Below are positions 1 to 10,019 of a stretch of 64,000 bases of DNA, piece after piece. Position 1 is the stretch's first letter; every line of letters begins with the position of its first letter. Under the pieces are notes generated by a model that ran no database searches, was not told the DNA's origin, and was given only the letters and a program-made list of their open reading frames with translations. Position numbers and translations under genes: made by a program. Source of the DNA: Dryomyza anilis (lineage: Eukaryota; Arthropoda; Insecta; Diptera; Dryomyzidae); NCBI GenBank assembly GCA_951804985.1, contig OX638130.1, forward strand, positions 5,690,791 through 5,754,790, given 5' to 3'.

Positions 1-271
1 TGGTTATTTGACATAAAAAACTTATAAAATCTTTATCAAAATTTATATTATGTACCTAATAATTTTTCATTCGATGCATCGAAAACATCGATGTTTTTGT
101 TCGATACATCGGAAACATCGATGTAACGAGTCGAAGTATTATATCGAGCAAACCATCGATATTTTTTTCATATGGACATCCCTAGGCAAAATGTTCAAGT
201 TTAAAGATGATGCCAGCTGTTCTCAAAATTCTATCGCAAAGCTCATTTTCATAGTCTCCAAATGATCATAT

Positions 272-781
272 TGTTACGAAAAGAGGTAATTTGCCCCACT
301 GTGCAAGCATTCAACAATAATAAATGAGACGCAAGACAATTCAGCGCACTAAGCAATGTGTTAAAAAGAGACGGAAGATCATTCAGCGTACTGAGCAATA
401 TGCGAGAAAGAGATGGAAGATCTGCACATTAAAACACATGAGTGCGAATGAGATGCCAATAGCATGCGTCATTCACGAAACGAGTAGAAGGTTCTCGAAA
501 CAAGTCGAAGCTTGTCGAAACGTGTCGAACTGATGCATGCAGTATATAAGGGGGCCACATCTGAGGTACTTCACTTGAGTAGTGATTGCAAAGTGGTCGA
601 GTGTTAAATTGTGGACATGCAGCAGTTGTTAGAATTTGTTATTAGTAAAGTTGTTTATTAAAGTGAATTAATAAAGTTATTTGTTATAATTTAAACCAAA
701 CATAAGAGTGTTTTTATTTTGCACACAATCCAGAGATACGAACTCGTAGAATAGTTTTCCGTAGACTGAATTTTCATAACA
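272..781 (+). mobile_element. Solo LTR of a gypsy-type retrotransposon
   Basis: The 510-bp segment starts TGTTACG and ends CATAACA, so its ends form the short TGTTA/TAACA inverted repeat of LTRs. It is flanked by the same 4 bp, ATAT, at 268-271 and 782-785, which fits the 4-bp AT-rich target duplications of gypsy-group elements. Inside are a TATA box (TATATAAG from 543), a TCA-type initiator region about 28 bp downstream near 571, and an AATAAA signal at 670-675, the normal U3-R-U5 order for a plus-strand LTR. No gag, pol or env sequence follows, so it looks like a solo LTR left by recombination. The small ORFs inside it are not genes. Confidence 0.8.
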
Positions 782-857
782 ATATAATATATTTGTTCTC
801 CATTTCTGTAGAAGCAAAAAAAAAAAAACAGTAAAATCTAGTTCCTCGCGGGGTCCC

Positions 858-2084
858 AACCAAATTCAATTCGATCTCTGCATGAGGCGTATTCTCCTCT
901 TTTTGCACACATCTTACTTTACTCTTCCACTTCTCTCTCTTTCTCTAATTCACGCAACGCACATCACGCGTCGTTGTCGATTTTCGTTGCTTTGCTGGCT
1001 GCGTTGCAAAATTTATCCGAAGCATATTTAAAATTTAAAGAAGTTTAAACAAATTGTAAAAAAAATAATAAATTTTCTTCGATTTTTCTCTCTTTTTATT
1101 TAAAGGATATTTAAATCTATTTATATAAATTCTATATAATAAAATAATAAATTATAAATAAATTTTAAACACGCGCTGTTTTTATCAATTTTTCAGCACT
1201 CCTCAACTACTTAGTATTGTTTATTTAATTTATTATTTTTTTAAACATTTTTTTTTTGTTTAAATTTATAATCTGTTTTTGTTGTTATAATTAAGAGGTC
1301 TTTGTCGCTTTGTCTGTTTCTTTTATTATGCAGATAATTAGCATATTTAAACAAATTACTGCATTGAATAAAAAAAAATGTTGACATAAAATTAAAAATT
1401 CATATTTGATGTGGAATTTTTTTAATTAATAAAAAAAAACACGAGTTACTGATCTACGAAAAAAAAGTATATCTGACTCATACAAAATATAACAAAATTG
1501 AAAAATTCAAGTTTTTTAACAATATAAAACAAAAATTTCAATAAAATTTAATTTTTTATTTAAAATTCATAATAAATTGTATAATTTTTATCGTCGATTT
1601 TATTAAAATATACAAAATAAGTATTATAAAAGATTTTAAAAATTTGTCTATATTATAAAAAAAAATCCTAATATTACAGAGCTTCAATTAAGCGACTTTT
1701 TAATGAGCTGCTATTGATAAGTACTAAGCTTTAAAAAAAATATATAAATCCAATTAGAAAAAAAAACTGCTCTGTGTAACCTAAGGAATATTGCTGTGGT
1801 ATTAAGTTGGTTAAAACTAAAAAAAAACGACAACAGCAAAATCTTGTTGGCTAAGTAAACAACATTTACTTGAAGTCGTCGCTTGATGTCTTTCCATGGA
1901 AAAAGAGGTCGAATCTTCGACTTGAAGCACATTTTATTTCCATAGAAACTCGCTTCAAAGAATTTCACATAATACAAAAAAATAAAAATAAAAACCAAAT
2001 GTACTAAAAGAGACACAAAAAGCCAGACAGACAAACTTATGATAGAAGAAAAAACAGACTTTTGTATAGATTTATAGACAAATA
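858..2084. other. AT-rich intergenic DNA, no gene seen
   Basis: The stretch is poly-A/T-rich with many frame stops. A 107-codon minus-strand frame at 1711-2034 has no recognisable domain and its composition follows the local AT bias. A 35-bp sequence at about 1983-2022 recurs inverted at 2407-2446 (see findings). Confidence 0.6.
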
Positions 2085-2660
2085 TACATTTGAAAGAAAT
2101 ATTTGTAGGGAATTTTTAGAGAAATATGTGGTTAATTTTTAGAGAAATGTTTAGAGATTATGAAAGATAAATGTGGAAAAATATATAGCGACATATTTTG
2201 AAAATGTGTAGAAATATGTAGAGATTATGTGGATACATTAAATATTTGGACAATTTTTTGAAACATTTGTGGATACTGTGTTGAAAAATATTTACATATT
2301 TTGAAAAGGAATATGTAGAGAATTTTTAAGAAATATTTAGAGAAATATATAAAGAATAAATAGAGTCATATTTCGAGAAATATGTAGAAAAATATTTAAA
2401 GAATAATGCTTTTTTGTGTCTCTTTTAGTACATTTGGTTTTTTTTTTTTAAAGAATATGTAAGAATTATAAAGAGAAATATATAAAGAATATGTAAGAAT
2501 TATTAAGAGAAATATGTAGTGAATATTTAGAGCAAAATACAGAGATTATGTAGAGAAATATTTGGAAAACGTTTGAGAAACGTGTAGAGATTATGTAGAG
2601 AATTTTTAGAGAAATATGTGGAGACTATATCGAGAACTATTTAAAGTTTTTGGAAAGTAA
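2085..2660. repeat. Degenerate AGAGAAATATGTAGAGATT repeat
   Basis: Words of the type GAGAAATATGTAGAG, GAATTTTTAGAG and GAGATTATGTAGAG recur irregularly through the segment, with a further short run at about 3555-3600. This is a decayed tandem repeat without a constant period. It has no coding content. Confidence 0.65.
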
Positions 2661-2684
2661 ATATTTTATAGGAAATCCCAATTA

Positions 2685-2885
2685 ACAATTTCTACCAGTA
2701 TCGTACCATTATCCCGTCAGTTTTAATAGTCACTTGTCGAGTAACTCGCAAGCGATGTCACGCACTTGCCGATCAGACACTAGCCAGTAAAACTCTTCGG
2801 TTTCTGTACATTTCTCAACCAGTTACCAATCAGTTCTTGACTAGTTTTACTTGGACCAGACCAGTTTTTGACTATTTAAGGAAAA
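2685..2885 (-). repeat. Dispersed repeat, copy inverted relative to 58.86-59.17 kb
   Basis: The segment contains TCGAGTAACTCGCAAGCGAT and CCAGTAAAACTCTTCGGTTT. The reverse complement of both, in the matching order, occurs at 58.9-59.15 kb. The two copies therefore belong to one dispersed family of about 200-300 bp and lie in opposite orientation near the two ends of the window. No ORF is present. Confidence 0.7.
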
Positions 2886-3049
2886 CCATTATGGTATTTT
2901 TTTTGAAACATTTTTTTAATTTCATCGTTTTCTTATTTTTTGAGTGACATTTACGAAAGTCCAAATTGAGAGATATTATTTGTCGTTTTAAAAAGTTAAA
3001 TGTCGTTTAAAATAAAGATAATGTAAATTAAACGTTTCGGAATCTTCAG

Positions 3050-3430
3050 ATGCCTTGAACATTTCTCAAATTATATTCTACTTCTAATAATAAATCAAAT
3101 TTTTAAAGATTTTCTGACTTAAATTGATTCGAACACTAAACGGTTCGCGGACTATTCATCGTATCACAATTCATGGTATGCACAATTCATCGTATGAACA
3201 ATTCATCGTATACACAATTCATCGTATGTACAATTCATCGAATGTCTTGAACATTTCTCAAATTATTTTCTCCTTATAATAATAAATCATATTTTTAAAG
3301 ATCTTCTTACTTAAATTGATTTGAAGACTAAACGGTTCGCGGACTATTCATCGTATCACAGTTCATCGAAAACAATTCATCGTATGCAAAATTCATCGTA
3401 TGCACATCGTATGTACAATTCATAATAGTT
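3050..3430. repeat. 192-bp tandem duplication with ACAATTCATCGTATG minisatellite
   Basis: A block containing CGGTTCGCGGACTATTCATC at 3141 recurs 192 bp later at 3333 with the same flanking sequence. Inside each copy the word CAATTCATCGTATG is repeated three to four times. It is noncoding. Confidence 0.75.
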
Positions 3431-4210
3431 GATACGATACCATTTTATTTTATCGAAGATGAGAACTGACATCAATATACGTCAACTTGCAACATTTTGC
3501 TTGTCTTCTCGATACAGATTAGTGAAATTTGTTGATTTTACATATACAAAATCTCTACATTTTTATAGAGATTATATAGAGAAATATGAAGAAATTGTTT
3601 GAAAGATGTTCTGTCAAAAAGCACCACATGGTCAATAGAACAAAAAGTGCTTTAAAGACAAAGATGTGCAGACGAAAGAGGGAAAGATATAAATATAGCC
3701 GGCTGAAAAGACCGCCAGCTAGTGTGACAGTTAAATTGATAGGCAGTAATAAAAATAAAAAAAAAGCAGACAAAAAATGAAAATCTAAGCTAAACCTGCC
3801 AAAGACCAAAAAACCAGTTTTTCTTTCAACGGATTGTTTTTTTGCCTTAACTTGGCTAAAAAGCTTTTTTTTCATTTTAGATGTTTTTTTTTTGCAACAA
3901 CAGCCGCATGTGTGCTGGGACACATTTTTGAGGTTATGTTTTGTTTGTTGGGGCAATTTTTTTTTTTTTGTTGTATAGTACTTGTTGTATTTGCTTTTGT
4001 TCCATGACTCGCTCACATAGTTGTTTGTTGTGGCGTGACGTGTTTGGTGTACACGAGCTTTGCCGGTTTCGATAACATAAATATTAATGTATGTAGTATT
4101 CACAACATACACACACAATACATATATATTACATACATATTAATTCTTAACATACACTGTGCAAAATTTCATAATCAGTTGGGGTTTTTTTTTTCAATAT
4201 AGACGTTGTA
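3431..4210. other. Intergenic, somewhat less AT-rich; no supported gene
   Basis: A 187-codon open frame on the minus strand (3555-4118) is the longest in the left part of the window. Its translation is lysine/threonine-rich, then hydrophobic, with no recognisable domain and no splice partner that I could find. I do not call it a gene. Confidence 0.45.
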
Positions 4211-4214
4211 GAAG

Positions 4215-5260
4215 TCAAGTATTATAAACGGAGCATTAGGATTTCGATTTTTCCCAAAACCATTTTTCTCAAAGACAATTCTTACTCTGACAATAGTTCC
4301 CCCTACAAAAGTTCCTCAGACATTTGTTTCCCGGACTATTCTTCCCTTGACCATTCTTTCCCGATAGTATTTTATCCAGAGATAGTTCTTCCCAGACACA
4401 ATTCTATACCGAAAAAATAATCCCCAAAATTATACACAGATACCGTTCATTACCGGATAATTCTTTACCAGAAACTTCTGCCTCGGAGAAATATTCCTTG
4501 AGGCAACTTTTATCTTTCCACTTCAACAGCACATCAAAGGTGTTTCACATAATTCTTCCTCGGACTACTCTACCTTTGACAATTCTTTACCGATATAATT
4601 GTTCCCATAGATAATGCTTTCTCGGACAATTCTTTCACGAATAATTAAACAGTTTATCACCGCGACAATTCTTTACCTGATAATTCTTTCCCATAAACTT
4701 CTGGCCCGGAAATGAATTCCTTAAAGCAATTTTTACCTTTCCACTTAAACAATATATCATCAAATGTGTTTCACATAATTCTTCCTCGGACACATTAATC
4801 TTCCTCGGACTATTCTTCCCTTGACAGTTCATTCCCGAGGTCCATTTTCCCAAAGATAATTATTTACAGCGACAATTCTTACTCATACAATGCTTTAACA
4901 AATAAGTATTCCTCAAGATATTACCCAGAAACCGTTTATGACTGAGACAGTTATTTACCGGACAATTATTTACCAGAAACTTCTGCCCCGAAATATTATT
5001 CCTCGAGGCAATTTTTTCCATTCCCATTCAACATCACATCAAAAGTGTTTCACACAATTCTTCCTCGGAAAATTCTTTCTCTGATAATTATTTCTCTGAT
5101 AATTCTTTCCCCATAATTATTCCTCAATATTTAACCCAGAAACCATTCTTTACCGAAACAATTATTTCTCGAATATTTTGTTCCTAGACAATTCTTCCCC
5201 GGAGAATTCTTTTTCGAGACAACATTTACCATTCCATTTGAACAGCACATCGAAGGTTTT
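4215..5260. repeat. Degenerate GACAATTCTTTCCCG-type repeat
   Basis: The words GACAATTCTT, TTTCCCGGA, TACCAGAAACTTCTGCC and CACATCAAAGGTGTTTCACA recur at irregular spacing for about 1 kb. The same word set returns at 29.31-29.77 kb. It is an old, highly diverged satellite or a decayed repetitive element without ORFs. Confidence 0.65.
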
Positions 5261-5407
5261 TCACTTTCCCACTCATTTCCGAAATTGAAATATATTTCAT
5301 GAAAACCCTATAAGAATTACAGCATTATGGCGTTTTAAAGATGTAGATTGTGTGGAATGTATGACACCCAGTAGTTCAAGTTTCCTTACATTGTGTGAGA
5401 CCGTTTA

Positions 5408-5580
5408 AAATGGCTAATTTTGGCATGGCACCTCCTATACAATCCAAATTTTAAAATAAAATGTGTCCGCCATTAGCGAATTTAAAGAAACGTTATTATT
5501 CTTTAAATTCGCTATTCTGATGGCAGACACATTTTATTTTAAAATTTGGATAGTAGAGGAGGTGCCACGTTAAAATTAGC
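5408..5580. mobile_element. Foldback (long inverted repeat) element
   Basis: The left arm (about 5408-5489) contains GGCACCTCCTATACAATCC and CTTTAAATTCGC-type sequence in reverse. The right arm (about 5501-5580) is its near-perfect reverse complement, separated by a short loop near 5490-5500. A short extension of the palindrome, ACCCAGTAG near 5366 and CTACTGGGT near 5586, suggests a longer arm with an insertion. It is probably a MITE/foldback element; the transcript would form a hairpin of about 75 bp. Confidence 0.75.
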
Positions 5581-5589
5581 GTCACCTAC

Positions 5590-5770
5590 TGGGTCGGTCT
5601 ATTAATGTCCGTCTGTTTGTAAGTCAGTTTGTTGAAATCACGATAACAGTAAAAGTAGAGGAGTTAGACGATTGACACTCGGAACTAAGATTACTTGTAT
5701 AACTACGGTGCCTGGTATTAAAAATGGGCTTGATCGGTTAACCAGTGATACGCCCAATTCTGTATAAATT
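5590..5770 (+). repeat. Partial copy of a fly dispersed repeat (GTCCGTCTG type)
   Basis: The segment carries AATGTCCGTCTGTTTG, TTGAAATCACGATAACAG and ATGGGCTTGATCGGTTAACC. This is the same word order as the fuller copy at 61.13-61.75 kb. It is truncated on its left side by the foldback region. Confidence 0.6.
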
Positions 5771-5779
5771 ACACTGACA

Positions 5780-7250
5780 ATAGCTTTGTATGATTTTTTA
5801 AAAATTTAAATGTAAAACTAATTTATTCATGAATTATATATTTTTGTTTATATTATAGTCCAATATTATAGAATGAATACTTATGTTATAGAAATTACAG
5901 AATTATTGTTAAATATTAATCAGAATAGAACTAAATAATTTAAATAATAATAATTAAACGACCAATATTGAAAATATTTTGCTATGTGTACAAGTGACAG
6001 AGTCAGCAGTGTCTGACTGAGGTAACGTGTGCTGATTACATTGTGGCTTTTACATAAATATATTCGATGGAATTATGTATGTGCTATATGTGACAGCATT
6101 CATACATATTAATGTAGTATCACCGGAGACATCATATAATAGAGTTATATATGCAGAGACATATTTACAGATATAAGGAAAGACATTTTTACAGACAAAT
6201 ATTAATGGACAGAAAGAGAGAGAGAGTTAGATTTAGGCAGATATATCTTAAATATATTTAGACAAATTTTTAGAGATGCATATATTTCTAGACAGAAAAA
6301 TTTACAGACGTAACTACAGATATACATACATTTTGATATTACCCCACCTCAAGAATTTAAAAAATGCAGTCTACCCCTACAAATTAACCTTTATTATGAT
6401 ATCCAAAATATTTCTGTCCTACCGCTATAACGGGTATACCTAAATCCGTTTGTGAGCTGTACCGCTTTAAGAAATTGTTAATAATTCCCTTTTGTTTGGG
6501 AAAAATAACGTTGCTTTTGGTCATAAAAATAGGTTACATTTAATAAATCTCAAAAGTTCTTGAGATTTGTATAAATGTTTTTCAATAACGGTAGACTTGA
6601 GATACTGCGCCATTTATTGTATGGGGTTCGTTTCCAAGTCATCGTTGAAAAGGATTAACTTTGTAATACCTAGAAATTGATGTGACCGGAATAACGAACT
6701 CTTGATTAGTTATTTTTGATTAGCGTCATCTCTCGAGACGGTTTAGAGATTCTGGTGGGTCCATTTCTCATATTCGGATTTCGTCGAAAACTCTGCACAT
6801 CGATTTTTCTCATCCAATAGAGTATTTTTTTGGGGTTGACCTTTTTTCGTTGTGAAATTCTGAAAATCCATTGTAAGTCAAATGTTTCCATTCGGTTATT
6901 CAACCGGCTGAACCGAATTGTTACCACTCCAAAAACGGACACAAGAGTATTACAAAAAATCGAAGAAAAAAAAAATGTAAAAATTGCTCTTCAAATGAAA
7001 AGGCAAAAATTGTCACGAGGAAAGAATTGCCTTTGGAAAATTCTCTCAAAGAAGAATTATTCGGGAATAATATTCGTCAAGGAAAGTCATCTATTCAGTT
7101 GATTTCAAAATTCGTTAAACATGCTGATCTCATGATCACTTTAAATGGTAACCGCGTTGTTCTCTTTTCTTCAAATATGTTCATACTAGCTGGACCCGTT
7201 CACAGCGTTGTCCGTGCTAAGTTTTTGTAAATGCATAATTATATCTTTTT
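5780..7250. other. AT-rich intergenic DNA, no gene seen
   Basis: It contains a decayed AGACAGA/TTTACAGACA word cluster at about 6120-6320. The short frames at 6706-7230 on both strands overlap one another and show no domain. No RNA gene was recognised. Confidence 0.55.
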
Positions 7251-7930
7251 AAATTACGGTCCTTTTTTCCCGCTCACGTGCCACGCCTTTTGTCCAATCC
7301 CGTTCACATTCTACGTGATCCTTTGTTTCGATTTTTACAACTCTGCTCTTAGTGTGTCAGGATTTATAGCAATTTTAATCTGTTGGTTATAAGGAAGGTG
7401 CCACGCCCCGTGGTCCAATCCTGTCCACATTCTACGTGACGGTTGGAGTTTTAAATATGAACATTTGATTCGATTTTTATAACTCTACTCTTAGTATGTC
7501 ATGAGTTATATCAAGTCTAATAAGTTGGTTATATCCCGCACACATCCAATCCCGCCCACATTCAACGTGGCGATTGGAGTTTTAAATATGAATATTTGAT
7601 TTGATTTTTATAACTCTACTCTTCGTATGTCAGGATTATTAGCAATTTTAATCTCTTGGTTATAAGGAAGGTGCCAAGCCCCCGTGGTCCAATCCCGCCC
7701 ACCTTCTACGTGGCGAACATTGGATTCGACATTTATAATTCTACTCTTAGTATGTCAGGAGTTATATCAATTCTAATAAGTTGGTTATATCCCGTCCACA
7801 TCCAATCCCGCCCACATTCAACGTGGTGATTGGAGTTTTAAATATGAATATTTGATTTTTATAACTCCACTCTTCGTATGTCGGGAGTTATAGCAATTTT
7901 AGTGTTTTGGCTATATGGGAGGTGCCACGC
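7250..7930. repeat. Tandem repeat, ~125-142 bp period, about 5 copies
   Basis: The word CTTAGTATGTCAGGAG (or a close variant) recurs near 7350, 7492, 7621, 7747 and 7871. Spacing is 142, 129, 126 and 124 bp. Each monomer also has GTGCCACGCCCC- or AATCCCGCCCACATT-type GC-rich words and TTGGAGTTTTAAATATGAA. Alternate monomers differ, giving a roughly 250-275 bp dimer level (GGTGCCACGCC at about 7393, 7668 and 7918). Confidence 0.8.
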
Positions 7931-8190
7931 CCCATTATCAAATCCCGTCCACATTTGGGAAAACGATAAACAACCAAATTATACATTTTATGACTTAAGT
8001 ACACAGATATTTGCAGTTAAAAGTTTATTTTTGTTCCTTAGGGCACGAATTTCAAAAAATCCCGCCTTAGTGCGCGCCTACGTCGGGAGATGAACACCCT
8101 ATCCAAATTTCATGTTCCTAGGTCTAAGGGTTTGGGCTGGGCGTTGATGGATCAGTCAGTCAATCAGGACTTGTTCTTTTATATATATAG
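7930..8190 (+). repeat. Repeat-element tail following the 7.3-kb array
   Basis: The words GTGCCACGCCCC, GGGCACGAATTTC, CTAGGTCTAAGGGTTTGGGC and TTCTTTTATATATATAGAAG are arranged like the 3' end of a dispersed element. A related GC-rich piece (TATGGGAGGTAACACTCCCC) lies at 12.25-12.42 kb. The class is not determined. Confidence 0.45.
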
Positions 8191-8329
8191 AAGATAGGTA
8201 AGTAGGGTCGAATCAGACCGACTATAACTTTTATAATTCTTAATAACGTCAATAACTATTAAAATATGCCTATTTCGGAAATTCCCATGTGACCCTTTTG
8301 AACGTTTTTCTTTTTTTTTGTTATATTTT

Positions 8330-8615
8330 AAGTGGGCCCTGATCTTATCCTTATCGTACCCTTATCCTAACCTGATATCATTCGATGTATGTTTAAATTC
8401 TTCTGAAAGGATTACCCTAGTCGACCCAGTTCAGGATCATTTCAGGTGGCCTATGGTAGGGTTGCCTTATCGTATACTGATCAAATAAGGCTAACATAAC
8501 CAATTTCCGTTCGGAATGTTAAACATTTTAATTATTTGAACTTATTTTTATTTATTAGAATATCTAATTAGATTAATTTTGATTAAATTATTATTATCAT
8601 AATATATAATGAAGT
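8330..8615. repeat. Dispersed ~280-bp repeat, copy 1
   Basis: From GATCTTATCCTTATCGTACC to ATATAATGAAG this stretch is nearly the same as 12.63-12.91 kb, same orientation. Shared words include CTTCTGAAAGGATTACCCTA and CAATTTCCGTTCGGAATG. A more diverged relative is at 34.53-35.16 kb. Confidence 0.75.
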
Positions 8616-9040
8616 AATTTTATGTGGGGCCCGCGTAAAGTGTTGAAAAATTTTATCGAGGTCCTAAAAAAATTATTCAGATTTCCAGCGATATAACCTT
8701 CTAAATTTACCATATCTTCTAATCTTCCATACTGCCATTTTTTTTGTGATTGTTGTATGGAGCTTGAGGAGGTCTAATAGATAGACATATTCCAGATATA
8801 TTTTCGTACTTAAAGATTACTATATAGATAGATTTACAGACAGATCTATTGAAACTGAAACATACGTCTGTATTAATGTCGTCATAAGTATGTCGTCTGT
8901 ATTTATGACAAGCCATTGTAATTTTTTTTCATTGTATTTTGTTCGCCATGGCAACGCAGCAAATTTGTGCGTGTTTCTCTCTCTCTGCCCACTGTTTCTA
9001 AGTAATAATCGTCGTCGTATCGTGTATTTTAGTAGTTGTT
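8616..9040. other. AT-rich intergenic DNA, no gene seen
   Basis: Short minus-strand frames (8719-9071) translate microsatellite-like sequence. No domain, RNA gene or clear repeat family was recognised. Confidence 0.5.
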
Positions 9041-9860
9041 GTTGATCATGATGTTGTTGTTGTTGCTGCATATGAATGTTGTTGCCGTTGATGATGTTGA
9101 ATTTATGAAATTGTTATTATTATCATTATTGTTGTTGCTGTTTGTGCAAAATGAGCGCAATTATATAGACAGATCGACAGACAGACAGACCGAAAGACAG
9201 ACCGACTTATGAAGAGACAGACAGGCAGAATGACAGACAGACAGCTATAGATAAAGTGAGAGACATATATACATCAGCAGATATTTTTGTTGCAGTCTGT
9301 ATGTTTTAAGTATTTTTATCGAGTTCTTTACCCTCCCGCAAATAGGTTTAAATTGTTCAACTTGTTCGTGTTGCGATTGTTGTTGTTGCTGCAATTGTTG
9401 TTGTTACTATTCGTGTTGTTGTTGTTGCTGTTTTTTTATATTGTACTTGTTGTTGCATAGGTGTTTCTGGATAGTTGGTGCTTGTGAAGAGACGAGAGCA
9501 AGACGAGAGGTTGAACGAGGCTGAGTGACTGACTGACTGAGCCGGTTGAAATGTTCGTGTTTTTTTTGTTTCATTTGTTGTGTTGTTGCTCTTTTCAGTT
9601 CAGTTGATAAAGCGGCGTTGCCAAGTTTTTGTTCTGTTTTTGCTTGTTTTTTGTTGTTTTGATTTTGTAGTTGTTGTAATTATCGTTGTTGTTGTTCTTC
9701 TTCTTGTTATTATTATTGTTGTTGTTCTTCTAGTTTTTATTGTTGTTGTTCTTTTAGTTGTTGTGCAACGTCGGTCGCGGCCATTTGTCGCTGACAAATT
9801 TATTTATTGTTGTTACTGCCGCTGTTGTTGTTATTTTTTTTATTTTTTATTACTTTCTAA
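9040..9860 (+). repeat. TTG/TGC trinucleotide-rich microsatellite cluster
   Basis: Interrupted runs of TTGTTGTTGTTGCTG occur at about 9040-9135, 9370-9460 and 9640-9850, with GACAGACAGAC runs at about 9175-9260. Open frames here encode only poly-V/L/I or, on the other strand, poly-T/K, as expected of triplet repeats. Confidence 0.75.
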
Positions 9861-10019
9861 GTACTTTCCGCTGACATGAAACAAGGTCAAGAGCAAATCT
9901 CATGCAATAATAATGCATGTCGATGCGTTATAAGTTTTTTTTTTATGTTATTTATAATCGACATTAAAAAATATTTATATCTAAATTTTATAACTATTTT
10001 ACTAACATTTGAGTCGCTT

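Noticed and set aside
50..533. Two plus-strand frames at the window start
   Set aside because: They lie in or next to the solo LTR and have no gag- or host-protein features.
1711..2034. 107-codon hydrophobic frame on the minus strand
   Set aside because: Hydrophobic residues come from T-rich codons of AT-rich DNA, and it overlaps one arm of an inverted repeat.
3555..4118. 187-codon open frame on the minus strand
   Set aside because: No domain, no signal or repeat pattern typical of a protein, and no convincing splice partner. Composition follows the local A/T runs.
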